A stretch of DNA of 64,000 bases, taken from Sitta carolinensis (lineage: Eukaryota > Chordata > Aves > Passeriformes > Sittidae). Position 1 is the first letter of the stretch; every line of letters begins with the position of its first letter. Location: positions 17,023,528-17,087,527 of the forward strand of contig JAVUNC010000006.1 in assembly GCA_032173965.1 (NCBI GenBank), given 5' to 3'. The position numbers and the translations under genes are program-made. Shown piece by piece: positions 38,942 to 50,239 of this stretch. The notes beneath the pieces were generated by a model that was given only the letters and a program-made list of their open reading frames with translations, was not told the origin of the DNA and ran no database searches.

Positions 38942-41900
38942 GGTGAGATTAAACTGCAATACATACACTTGCTACCTTGCTGATAGTGCTCAGGGAGGCC
39001 AGGTGCTGCAATTTTAAATGAGATAAACCAGTGGTGAGAAGAAGTGTTGACACCAGCTGTATCACAGAGAAGGCTGCAGACGTGTGACCTTCAGTGTGAT
39101 TTACAGTGAGCTGACAGTGGCCAGTGTCACATCTCTACCATTTACGGCCCTGTGGAGAAAGGGACACCTCATGGGTCACTCTGAAACGGGACAGATTTTA
39201 AGTGGCACAGTCTGGGCTCTAGCAGGAATGATCTAAGGCTCATGAGAGTGGGAGAAGTCAGACTGCAGCTAGTACTAATGTGAGGAGACCTGTGCCCGGC
39301 CTTACTTTCCTTATCCCTCTTCTGAACTCTCATTAACTCCCTGAAATACAGTTGCTCCCACTGTTTGAAGGTAGTACAGTCCAGGTTTTATTTCACTTTT
39401 ATGAGTGTTAGAGATAGACACTTTGATAGTTTTGTTCCTGCAGTTTTATGCAGACTTTTAGCTATCTCTAGCAATATTTCAAAAGGAACATTTCTGAGAC
39501 ACATGGAAAACTGGAAATATATCCTGCCTGAAAATCAGTTTTTGGGTGTGAAGGATCTTTCTCCAAAAGTTAGGACTCAAGGCAGCTGGTTCATTTATAG
39601 CTTCATGTAAGTTACATTTTCATTGTTCTGAGAACATGACTTAGTATGTACATGCTCTATATATTTTTTCCTAACATGTCAGCCTTCTAGAACAGATAAA
39701 GTACAAAGTCACCCTGTAAATTTCATTACCATAAGTACAGAGCAATAGTCAAATGTATCCAGATTTAATAAGTGTGAAAGAGAGGATGATAGACATGTAG
39801 GAACATAATCAGGACTCTTTTTGAGTGGGTATTAAAGTCTAGACTGAGATTTACTTGTCAGTGTCACTGATAAAAAGGGTAACTATTGACTCCTAAATTT
39901 CAGAGATAAAGGATACTGCAGAATTTCATTAATTTTCTTGGAATAAGGTACAATAATATATTAGCCTAGTCTGAAGTTCCTGTTGCTGTGAAATTCTTTC
40001 CAGCTATTGCCCTGTGTAAAAATACCAAAAATCTACAAGCAAAATTCATAGTGTTCAATTTGGCACAGTGTGTCTGGCAGTAATCGTTCTTGTGCATTTG
40101 CATTGATTTATCATAAAAATACTACTCGACATGTTCCTCCATGGTATTTGAATATTCTTCCTCTATGTCAAAGTGATTGTGTAGAATCAGGTAAGAGATT
40201 TGCTCATAACTTTGAAGTTTTGGCAGCATGGGTACTGCAGGTATGTTCTCTGTGAAGGATGTCAGGGTCCGCCTGTGTCACTCACCATCACCTTCAAATG
40301 GGGGAAGTGAGCAGGTGTCTGTTTGGGAGTTTACCCAGTACACAAAGCCAGCTCACTGCATTTAGCAAGAAGTAATTGCATTGATGTTGTTTAAAATACA
40401 AACACGAAAGTGAGGATTGAAAGTAATGAGAGCAAAAGGGATTCAAATGAACTTCCTACCCAAAGCAAAGTATTATGGTCACAAAATTTGGATAATACAT
40501 TTGTATACTTAAAGTTACATGAAAAACAAACTAGCATTTTTCTTCCTTTCTGGAATTATGAAATAGTTCTCTTAAAGATATAACAAAATTTCAGACGCTT
40601 GGCTGTGTTTTCCTGACTTAATTACACAATCAGAACAGATTCTTATTTGAATCAACTAACTTTTTTAAATATAAACCAATAATTAATTCTTTTAAAACAG
40701 AAAAATAGTTTTTCTCTCCCCCCCAAAAAAAAAGGGGTTGTGGGTTAAGAAAAGCATACTCTACCATTCTGTAATTTTTTGAATAACTAATATTTTATTT
40801 ATATCTAATTTTTCAAGTTTCAATGAAGCCACATTTTGAAAATATTTTTCCTTTTCTCTCAAATTTCCTTGCTTTTCAACACATTGAAGCAGTTACCAAA
40901 TCACCATCTTACTTCACATAAAACCATGTTTCCAGAAGTAGAACTATAAAGCAGTTAAAAAGACCTCTACTTTTTATTTATTTGTAATGCTGGTTCTAAT
41001 TTTAATTCTTAGAAACAACTATACAGTTAACAGTACCTGTCCCTGCATTTAGAAAGAAGGAGCATCACGTTCATTTCATCTATTAATCTTCTGAGCTCTG
41101 TATGGTCACATAAAGGCAGCTGCAGCTTTCACAAGGGCGAGGTGGATGCAGCATGGAAACCAGCGTGTTGCTGACTGAAGCTGCTCTCCTCCCCACCTCT
41201 CCCAGGCTGTATCTGATTCTTCCACAGGTTGCCTTGGTTTGTTTTCCTCCAGTCTCTGCAGCACTAAGCCACTACATAGTAAACACAATGGGATTTGAAC
41301 GCATGGCCAATAAAACTGGACAGCCGTGGGCAGTGTACAATGGTCACTGCATTGAGTAAATACAATGAGAATAAGGTCTTGAGTTTGGCACTTATCTGAT
41401 CAACAGGTAACACTCCATGGGTATATCTCAAATATTTTATGAGAAATTTCATCCTTGGCAAGTGATTCCAGTACCACCAATTTTTTTTATGTCATTAAAA
41501 TATACACCTATGTAAAAAATCCACAATTTTTTTAAAATAAACTTTTCTAATGCCAATGTTTTGTCAAAAAACTGTGGTTCAGTTCTAGATCTGCCAATAT
41601 GACAAATGAAAAAATGTGCTTTTTCCTTAAAATCTCTAATCCCTAACCATAAGCTCTACTACTGATATTTCTTTATTGTCTTATACTTCAATAACAAGTT
41701 ATTTCCCTTAAGAAATAAAAGAAGTCCCACAAAATATCTTGATTGCTTTAAAAAATATCCTCACCAATTTTTATTAGAACAATTTCTAGAAAATAATAAG
41801 TACCAGGAAAGAAAAGAAACAAAGATGACAGACAAGAGTGGCTATTCACTGTTTATGCAATGACAAAGCTTTGTTTCCACTTCATAAGCTCAAGATAATT

Positions 41901-42239
41901 TCCCTACAAATAATATAGTAAATCTTCCATTTTTCTGTCATTATAATCAATAGAAAATATAATCACTTCAAGTAGATGATAAGTGACTCTGTCAAATCAC
42001 ATTTGTTTTGATCAGGTGTTATTTTAGGAGATTTCTCGATCCCAACCTTTTTTTTTTTTTTTAGGTAATAATCTTTTTTAATTTGCACATCACTGCTTTC
42101 ATACTTGAAGGCCTCTCAATTAATGCTCACTAAAACAGATAAATCGATTCTGCCATGTTGCTCCAAGGGTGACAGTTTTTTCTTGTCCTACACATATGAG
42201 TATTTTGTCTCAATTCTATACATTAATTGACCATGAGAA
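38942..42239. other. Unassigned sequence, slightly richer in GC near 39.0-39.3 and 41.1-41.3 kb
   Basis: No gene recognised. Two less AT-rich patches (about 38990-39320 and 41100-41290) carry short open frames on one or both strands without known motifs; either could be an unrecognised exon of a long non-coding RNA or an old mobile element. A T-rich run lies at about 42050-42062. Confidence 0.45.
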
Positions 42240-42498
42240 CACAGCCCTAATTTGTACAGCTCAGATAAGAGCAGCAGCTGGGGCAGAAACAAAAGTGTGG
42301 TCAAAGTATTTAAATGGAGCACCCCACAATGTCTGAGATGTCATTTCTTCAATATTGATCAAGCTAAAGAACTGTCAGTTGAATTAAAACATAACTGGGG
42401 AACTTCAAGGGGACTTTTAAAACCAAAAAGAAGTAGTTTCATAAGAAGCATGAAGTTGTGGAGAATATTGTGGAAGAATGGTTGAAGAACAAGGGACA
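42240..42498 (+). mobile_element. Possible internal 3' sequence of an endogenous retrovirus
   Basis: Directly upstream of the LTR at 42499, this stretch ends in a purine-rich GAAGAACAAGGGA, which resembles a retroviral polypurine tract next to a 3' LTR. A 77-codon frame (42252-42485) has no recognised motif. The assignment rests only on position and the purine tract. Confidence 0.3.
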
Positions 42499-42830
42499 TG
42501 TTGATTTACGACAGCCTTCAGATGTAGAATTAACTAAATTTGGGACTCAGCCTAATCCTGAGGCTGACAAGGGCACTGTGCCCTTGTAAGTGATCGTTAG
42601 AAAAACAACAAAATATGGTGATGAGTAAAGAATGACTAGAATGCTTGCTCTGACCCAAAGAATGAAAACTGAGGAGGAGTTGGTGGTGATATGAGTGACC
42701 AATGGTGAGCTTCCCTTTTGCACTATGTATGAGCTAATTAACAACGATATAAATGTAGCCTTCTGATCTTAATAAACAGAGACTGATTGATCATTATAGA
42801 ATGGTGTCTGTCTCCCACTGTTCTCCGACA
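42499..42830 (+). mobile_element. Endogenous retrovirus LTR
   Basis: The segment starts TGTTG and ends CGACA, so it has TG...CA ends with near-complementary terminal pentamers. Inside are a TATAAA box (42748-42753) and an AATAAA polyadenylation signal (42771-42776) followed by a GT-rich TGGTGTCTGTCTCC stretch, the usual U3-R-U5 order for the plus strand. A perfect 9-bp palindrome, CAAGGGCAC-T-GTGCCCTTG, lies in the U3-like part (42568-42586). The two flanks share GACATG (42495-42500 and 42827-42832), but that overlaps the proposed ends, so no clean target-site duplication is claimed. The length of 332 bp fits avian ERVL- or ERVK-type LTRs; the exact family is not known to me. Confidence 0.6.
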
Positions 42831-43090
42831 TGAAGTATGAAAATTTGTGACTGTGGAAAAAGACCTTGGAGCATGAACTGGAGGAGTGATGCAGCACCCG
42901 CAAAGCCCCCCTGCAGATCCAGGCTGAGCAGCCTCCCAGTGGAGTACTGGCAGCAGCCAGGGAGGTGAGGAACAGGGCAGCATGCAGGGACACAGGCCCA
43001 GGTGAGAGCAGGAGCACTCACCCCTCCAAGCAAGCCAATGTGCTCGACAGGGGGGGATGCTGGTTGCCCACTCTGCCAATGATGGAGCGA
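42831..43090. other. GC-rich segment downstream of the LTR
   Basis: About 42880-43060 is clearly GC-rich, and a minus-strand frame rich in C, W, P and S (42738-43079) spans it and the LTR end. It could be retroviral leader or internal sequence if the LTR is the 5' copy, but no primer-binding site is evident right after 42830. Not recognised otherwise. Confidence 0.35.
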
Positions 43091-46000
43091 AGCAAGGGTG
43101 CTTAGATCATTTTGGTGTTAGCTTTCAAGGTTGCTTAGAGATTTTTAATGATTTTTAATAGCTTGCAAGTATTTTCATTTGTCTGCTGTATTGCTGATAC
43201 AGAGCCTGAATGTGTAGTTTGCTGGTTGCTGGTTAATTGCGTATCATTGATGAGTCAATAAACCACTTTGATCTGATTTGTTTTAAGCTGCATGAACTGA
43301 GCGATGTTTTCCTGAAACAGCTGGTGTCTTCCTGTCTGTTTGCAACAAACAAGGAAGAGTGGAAGCTAACCTATTAAGCAAAATACTGATATTTAAAATT
43401 GGAGAAGGCCTTCCATTCATTATGAAGATCTCATGAATTATGCTTTTAAAAGAATACTGAAACACTAACAAGCATATCTTTAACAGCTTTACTAAAGCAC
43501 AGAAATATAAGGAACTAATTAGATTTGTGATTTTATCACAAATTGTGAAATATATTAATCCCATCAACTCCTATTCTGTGAATGAACCTCAAAACCAGTA
43601 ATTTACAATTAATCTACATAATCAGTGATATATATTGCAAATCAACAATATTTGTGCCTTGAGGGTTTTTTGACCAACCTGTGTTCAAACTCACACGCTC
43701 AACACTCATAGTCTGTTATGGAAACTTCATCAGTCTTCCTACTGAGTAATGAAGTGGCCAGTTGCTACTATCCTCCCTACGCAAACAGTAGTTCAAGGTC
43801 TTACTGTGCATAGAATTGAATTTTTCTTTTTTAATTTCACAGTCCCGTTAAATACAATTTTGTAATGTTTTAGCTAGATTAAAATCTTCTTTATCATTTT
43901 CCAATATAAAAAGTTTATTTAGTTTCAATGTTAAATGTAAATAAATAAAATGTTTATAAAAGCTGATATGAAAAACATTATGTCACTTTTCTTAGTTTAG
44001 AATGTACTCTAAATCATAAAATAATTTCTCTGTCTAATTTAGAGAAAGTGATTCTGCCCAGGAGATTTTACTGAGATATTCCCCATATAAAGTAGTTCAA
44101 TGTAATTGCTTAAACATTCACTGGACAAGACAGAAAAGTGTGATTCAGACACTGCACTATGGGTGTTAGCAAGCTCACCTCAGGGCAGGACCCCAAGCTG
44201 GAGCTCATCTTGGTCATGGCTCTTCATTGTATATACTCAGATCACCAGACAACAAATTCATGGATATTACCCACACAGATGTACTGAAAATATGCCTACA
44301 AAATATTGCCTCTATACAGTTTAAAGAACCTCCATTGTGATGTTTTTATACAACATTCTTCTACGTCTCTTGTAGGTGCCCATGAATAACTGACACGTCA
44401 TTTAAAAGTATTGATGCAATCATGTTGTACTATGTAGATACTATTTTTATTTTATAAACATACATTTTAGAGTGTTCTTTGCAAGTTGCAATGATAGGCC
44501 AGTCTTCATGCTTTAGTCGGCCATGATCTTCTAAATTTTAACAGAACTGAAAGCTAAGTAATTCAAGATTAATTGAAAAAGCAATGGGTTCAGGACTAAT
44601 CTCAGTCCCTCAGCTCTGCTGTGTTATTACACTGTTCCTGTACAAGAAAAGTAAAATTAATGAAAGCTCTTAAGTTCATGGGATATTGACCTCCCTTTAT
44701 AAATCCACTATGAGCAGAAAAGATGAATAAAAAGAAGGTATTGGAATGCTTTAGAAAATTCTCCTCTATGCATCCCTATTTATACACTTATTTATCCAAT
44801 CTACCACCATGTAAAGTCAGCAGACTACAAGCATATTATAGGAATGACTCCTAATGTGAAAAAATTTAGCCTAGCTGCACATTTTTGGGAGACCAGGATA
44901 CAGAGAGAGAGAAAATGAACGAACATATGAGAGGTCTAAAATGTGAAATGACAAAATTATGCTGCTCCAGTCTTATGTGCAGTAAAATGAGATTTTGAGT
45001 GTGACCAACTCTGAAGCTACCCCACAAAACATTATAAAGTATTGAAAAACAATAAAAAATTATTTGTTCAAGATCAAAAAGGACATTTCCTCTGCCTGAT
45101 ATTTCCTAATGGCCAGATATTACACTGATATAATCCTGGAATAAGACATTAATTAATATACCTTAAGACACACAAAAAAATGATTTCATAAATAAAGCTC
45201 ATGTGAAAATTCAAGGCTGAAATAGCAAACAGTATTCAGATTCATGGTAGATGTAATTCTACACTAAAGGCCATGTCAAGGTCAAACACCTCCTTAAAGA
45301 GTACTGAAGTTATACCTTTACAGGTAGCAATGGAGGCACTCTATCTTGATGAACTAATTCCAGGATTTGGACTTTGTGGTGAATTACTAAGTCTAAGCTT
45401 AAATTGTAACATTGCAACCAAAACCTTAACACAAGCCATTAGTAAAAGAACAAGAAACTAGTTAGTAGCCAAATAGATGAGACTTTGCTCCCTTATATGA
45501 AGCAGATGAGACATCTACTGGAATATTGTATCCTGTCATGATTTTAAAAATATCAAAAAGTAGGGAAATACTCAGAGGAAATTGAAAAGTGCATGCAAGA
45601 GCTTCACGAACTTTACACCAAAAGACAGTTTGTTCTCTTATCATACAAAAAGTTTCTTAGAGTCATAAATAGACACACAAATGTTTCACTTCAGAAAGAC
45701 AAGATCAGATCAATTCAAGCTAGAAGTAAGCAATAGCATTTCAGTGGTAAACAGGGTTCACCACTAACATAACTAAGAGCAGAAGTTTTCCATTTGTCAG
45801 GAGCGAAAACAACAGGGTTTTTTCCTAAATTTCATAAACAGAACTATTGATTCTTTATTTAAAAATATTTTTCTACTTCATTTTCAAATAAAACATTTTT
45901 TCTTTATTTCACTATTCAATATTTTGTAAACATTCATGTCAATTAATAAATAAAACCATTATCAAAACTGGACTATTTAATTTATTAAAAAACTATGTAT

Positions 46001-46660
46001 ATATGAATTTTCCAATATACTTGCCATTTTTTATGCAGATCTCTATCGCTTACATAATTTTATAGAAATATGTTTTTTGCACCTAGGCTTAGTGCTGGAG
46101 CAATTAATGTGAATATATGTGTTGACTTTAGCCATGATACAGAGATTTTTATTTGGAGTAGATAGGCCATAGATTTCTGAAAATATAAAATACAGGTGAT
46201 CTCCATACCCAACACCCAAAGGGCTTCTTTTCATAGTATCTCAAACGCTCATGAAACTTGGGGACTCTACATCCCACCATACCATAAATAACTTCTATTT
46301 CCTGCCTTCAAAATAATAACATGTAATAAATTTAAGATCTCATTTGATAACCATACCCCCAACCTCCCCATTTTGTATTTCTGCACGAATTTACTCAGAT
46401 ATAAGCAAACTACACTTTTGCAATTTGTTCATCCATGCTAGAGACCTTAGGATTGACTTATGCAGGTTTTATTTTAGCTTTATTAATTGCTCTTTGAAAG
46501 AAGCAGGTACATAAATAAGAGAATGATTGCTGTTGTAACAGGAAGAGATAATCTGTTCTTAGTCACAAAAGTTGGCAGGATAACAGAAAAAATGCCTGAA
46601 GAAAAATCAATGTAGCAAGACTTCTTTTCATTTGCTCACCACAGCACTTACTCCAAAAGC
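43091..46660. other. AT-rich unassigned sequence
   Basis: No gene, RNA or known repeat recognised. Open frames are at most 94 codons. Confidence 0.5.
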
Positions 46661-46826
46661 TGAAGAATTTAAATACACTTCTAAAAGGTGCATTACTTAA
46701 ATTTTTTAAATCAAGTTTGTAAGTACAAGTTGAGGAAACTAAGCAGAAAGGAACTTAATAGGATGGTGCGAGTACACAGTCATTATGCCTCCTCAGCAAA
46801 AGGACTGAATGATATATTTTGTTGGG
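46661..46826 (+). repeat. Unidentified dispersed repeat, copy A
   Basis: Aligns by eye with 48137-48310 in the same orientation. Shared landmarks are GAATTTAAATACAC / GAATGTAAATATAC, AAGGTGCATT / AAGTGCACT, AAGTACAAGTT, ACTAAGCAGAAAG / ACTAAACAGAAAG, GATGGTGCGAGTACA / CATGGTGCTGGTACA, CCTCCTCAGCAAAAGG and TATTTTGTTGG. Rough identity is three quarters. The family is unknown to me; no ends or coding sequence are visible. Confidence 0.75.
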
Positions 46827-47871
46827 GCCAAACATATGGTAAAAGTACTTTGCATTAGCATTTTGTGAGCCTTTAATGTAGATGCAAAACAATTCAACTT
46901 TCTTAAATCTCATTAAACTCGAGAACCTGTTAGAGATAAAATGTCGAGAAAAGAATTTACCTTTAGTGTAGTTTAAAACTTTTTTGAGCACAACCAAAAT
47001 GCAACAACCACTTCTATTAGTTCTGTTAGAGAGGTAGGAACACCCTTGAAATAAACAAGGAATTGCTTAAGTTAATGCTTAACTGCTTAACTACAGTTAA
47101 AAGTGGTTACCCTGCAAAATCTCCCATCATATACCTCTCTTTTATTTTGGTTTTATCTCCTTCTTTGTTTTAATGTCAACATATTTAGTGAAGAGGGAAA
47201 ATGTTTGGAAATATGGCAGAACCCTAACATCTTCAGCAGGAGTGTGGTGATACTGACAGAGGCACAGGATGTTGCTATTGACAGTTTTAATTTTCTCCTC
47301 ACTTCTGCATCTGTCCACTTGTGTACCTTCTTCTATGGAGTTTTAACACATTTTAGACCTCAATCTTTTTTTACTGGTCCATAACTTCATGTTGCAAATA
47401 ATTTTTCCTTTATAAGGTGCATTGTATATATTAGACTGTTATTATTCACACTTTCTCTTGCCCAAAAATGACCTTTGTTCAGCTTCTAAGTTTGCATTTC
47501 TTTCAGTAACTGCCCTCTGGTGGATATTCATGGAGCCTCTGTTTATTAGCCTGTGTTCACACCTACGAGGTCTCTGCTGTCAACTCTAACCTGTAAGTCC
47601 TTTTCACCACATCATCCTCACACTGCAGAAATAATTCACTCTTAGAGAGCACAGCTACTTGTTATGTCTGCTAGCACCAGAACTATACATGATAATTATT
47701 CCACACAGTTATACAAAGGCAAATAGAACTGAAACTAGCCAATGGCCAACTGATCATTAAAAAATTATTGTTACAGCTAAGGTAAACCTGAACTCCAAGA
47801 GGAAACACATCAGACAGAACAGGTCTGACAGCCACAAGCATACTGGTGCCTGTGCTGTTCACTCATACATA
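46827..47871. other. Spacer between repeat copies A and B
   Basis: AT-rich without a recognised gene. It contains the CTCF-type motif at 47510-47523 and a 93-codon unassigned frame (47103-47384). Confidence 0.5.
47510..47523 (-). promoter_or_regulatory. Candidate CTCF-binding motif
   Basis: The minus strand reads CCACCAGAGGGCAG. It satisfies every position of the widely used core consensus CCASYAGRKGGCRS. CTCF anchors chromatin loops and insulates domains, and the motif orientation (pointing left) matters for loop direction. Occupancy cannot be judged from sequence alone. Confidence 0.5.
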
Positions 47872-48310
47872 AACACACACATAACACATGTATTCATAAC
47901 AAAGCTTGTCTTAACAGAAAAAATTATATGCAGTTATTCTTCATTAAAAGAATATTTTATATATAATATTAAAAGCATTATAGCAATTTATCTAAAACCA
48001 TGACTTGGGATAATTAAAAAGCAGCATAGAAAGTAAACATTTTTGTGTTCAAAACCCCTTATTTGATTTAGGGATCATACCAACATTTTAATTAAACACT
48101 TCTGAAGCTGTTCATAATATCTCATTAAAACGATCCCAAAGAATGTAAATATACCTATTAAAAAGTGCACTGGTATTAATTAAATATGACAATTCAGTTG
48201 GTAAGTACAAGTTCAAAAAACTAAACAGAAAGCAATCTGAACAGCATGGTGCTGGTACAGAGTAATCACACCTCCTCAGCAAAAGGGTAAAACAAATTAT
48301 TTTGTTGGAT
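47872..48310 (+). repeat. Unidentified dispersed repeat, copy B (longest)
   Basis: Its left part (47872-48107) aligns with copy C (49997-50239) and its right part (48137-48310) with copy A (46661-46826). Shared with C are TCATACATAAACACA, TGTATTCATAAC, ATGCAG, AGAAAGTAAACAT, TTATTTGATTTA and GGATCAT. Because A and C each match a different half of B, the three probably descend from one element of at least 440 bp, broken or truncated differently. The offsets A-to-B (about 1.48 kb) and B-to-C (about 2.13 kb) differ, which argues against a single tandem duplication. Confidence 0.75.
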
Positions 48311-49996
48311 TGCAAGGACCCTTCTAATATTTTTCCTGTAGGAAATGCATTTGTAAAAAAATTGTAATTTGTTACAAAGTGTAAGAGCATTTCATGCATC
48401 CTGTGTATGTGAACATCAATAAAGCCCAAATTTATGCAAATCTTTCCAGTTACAAACTAGGTCTTCACTATGGTTCAAGCTCCTTCATCAGCTCTCATAA
48501 CTTGGAGCCAAGTCTTGATCTTCCTAAACTACTGGGAAACACCATCTTCACTGTTTAAGGGGATATTGCCCATGAGTTGAGAAAAACCTATCTGATAAAT
48601 TGTTCAGAGGTCTTCTACTTGGCAAATTCTAAATATAAGGCAAAACACCTGACTAGTCCTTGGCTAATTTTGTTTCTCCATGGAAAATCTAATTTTTATC
48701 TGGATTCTTAAAACACTGGCAACTGTTTCTCACAACACGGGCTCCCATCTACACAACATCCCTATATGTTTCCTGCAGTCTTGAGCCTAAAAGGTAGAAA
48801 AGATTTTTAGCTATTTTGGCCTCCCTGAAGTAACAGCAGATATTCTACTCTGTAGACAATAAGAAAGGGATCTGGGATTTTGATTTTCAGCTTAAATTTT
48901 GACAGGTTAAACCCTCTGTTTTAGTACAGACACTATATACAATGTAGAAAAGCCTCAGAATAACCCAGAAAAAAAAAAATCTGCAAATGCTATACCATCT
49001 CCTGGGAACTAGTATAATCTCTCTGCTCTAAAACAGTATGAAGTTTGCAAGAATATTTGGGATGTGCATGCAATTGAGTCCTGCTTAAGGAAAGACGTGA
49101 GTAGAATGTCCTGCAACTAACACGACTTTTCCATTACTAAAATTTTTTTCAAGTGATGACAAGAGAAACTTGCAGAATCAGAATTTCAATAACCTCCTCC
49201 ATATGTCTGAACAGAAAAGAACTAGAACCAGAAGGAAATTAAAATTCATAGTGTTTCCTGTCTTTACTTCAATATTTGCAACCAGAAAAAGGCATTACAA
49301 AACAGAGTACAAAACTTTTCCTACATGCTGTTCTTGACATTTCCAAAGTTTACAAGAATCTGCGCAGGATGAGCCAAAAGACTGCAGATCGGAAAGTTCA
49401 AGGCAGATGCTAACTCAAGCATGGCAGCCACGTACTGCCATACTGAGCCTTTTTGCAGAGGTCTCTGCAGGAACAGGCTTGCTAAGGGCAAAGGATAGAA
49501 TGAGCATGGCTCTGTAAGAAACTGTACTAATAAAGTAGTGGTGACGGCTGGGATGATAAGCCAGGATGGAACGCATTCTGTTAGACAGGCAAGGTATGAA
49601 ACAGTGGAAAAATAATTGATTTCCTGATTTAAAAAAAAGACTTAGCTGTAGACTTTTCAATACAGTGGCAAAAAAAAAAAAAATTCATTTATCTAGTCAG
49701 GGCAGGGACTTTTCACTTTACTTTAAAATTCAGACAAACAAGAGGAACAACTAGTCTGCTTTTAGCAATCAATGACAGAATAATGCATAACCACCCTCAC
49801 CTTTTTTGAGACAGCCTGGGCATGTTCAGCAGAGTTGCCTGGTTTTTAGGATATCAGTAAAATCCTATCATATATATTCATAAGCCTGAATCACATTTTT
49901 AAGATACTTTGAATATTATACTCAAGTTAATACTCTCTACATTCTTATTTAAAAGGTTGGATTTTGGAAATTAGCCTCTGATTCTACTGGTCTCAG
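48311..49996. other. Spacer between repeat copies B and C
   Basis: No gene recognised; a mildly GC-richer patch lies at about 49360-49600 with an 81-codon unassigned minus-strand frame. Confidence 0.45.
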
Positions 49997-50239
49997 TCAT
50001 ACATAAACACATATATATGTATTCATAACGAAGCTATATCTTCAGGAAAAAAAATACATGCAGCTTTTCATCATAAAAAGATACTGTACATATAAAATAT
50101 TAAATTACCTCAATACTTTATCCAAAGCCATAACTTAAGATTGTTTATTCTTAAAAAATAGAAAGTAAACATCATTGCTGTGTTTAAAAACCTTTATTTG
50201 ATTTAAGGATCATGTCAATTCTAATTAAAAGGTACTGAA
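49997..50239 (+). repeat. Unidentified dispersed repeat, copy C
   Basis: Matches 47872-48107 in the same orientation along its whole length, with small indels. Homology stops sharply on both sides (before TCATACATAAACACA and after GGTACTGAA). See copy B for shared landmarks. Confidence 0.75.

Noticed and set aside
42738..43079. 113-codon minus-strand frame as a secreted Cys-rich protein
   Set aside because: It spans an LTR end and GC-rich DNA with overlapping frames in all three minus phases; no signal or domain supports coding.
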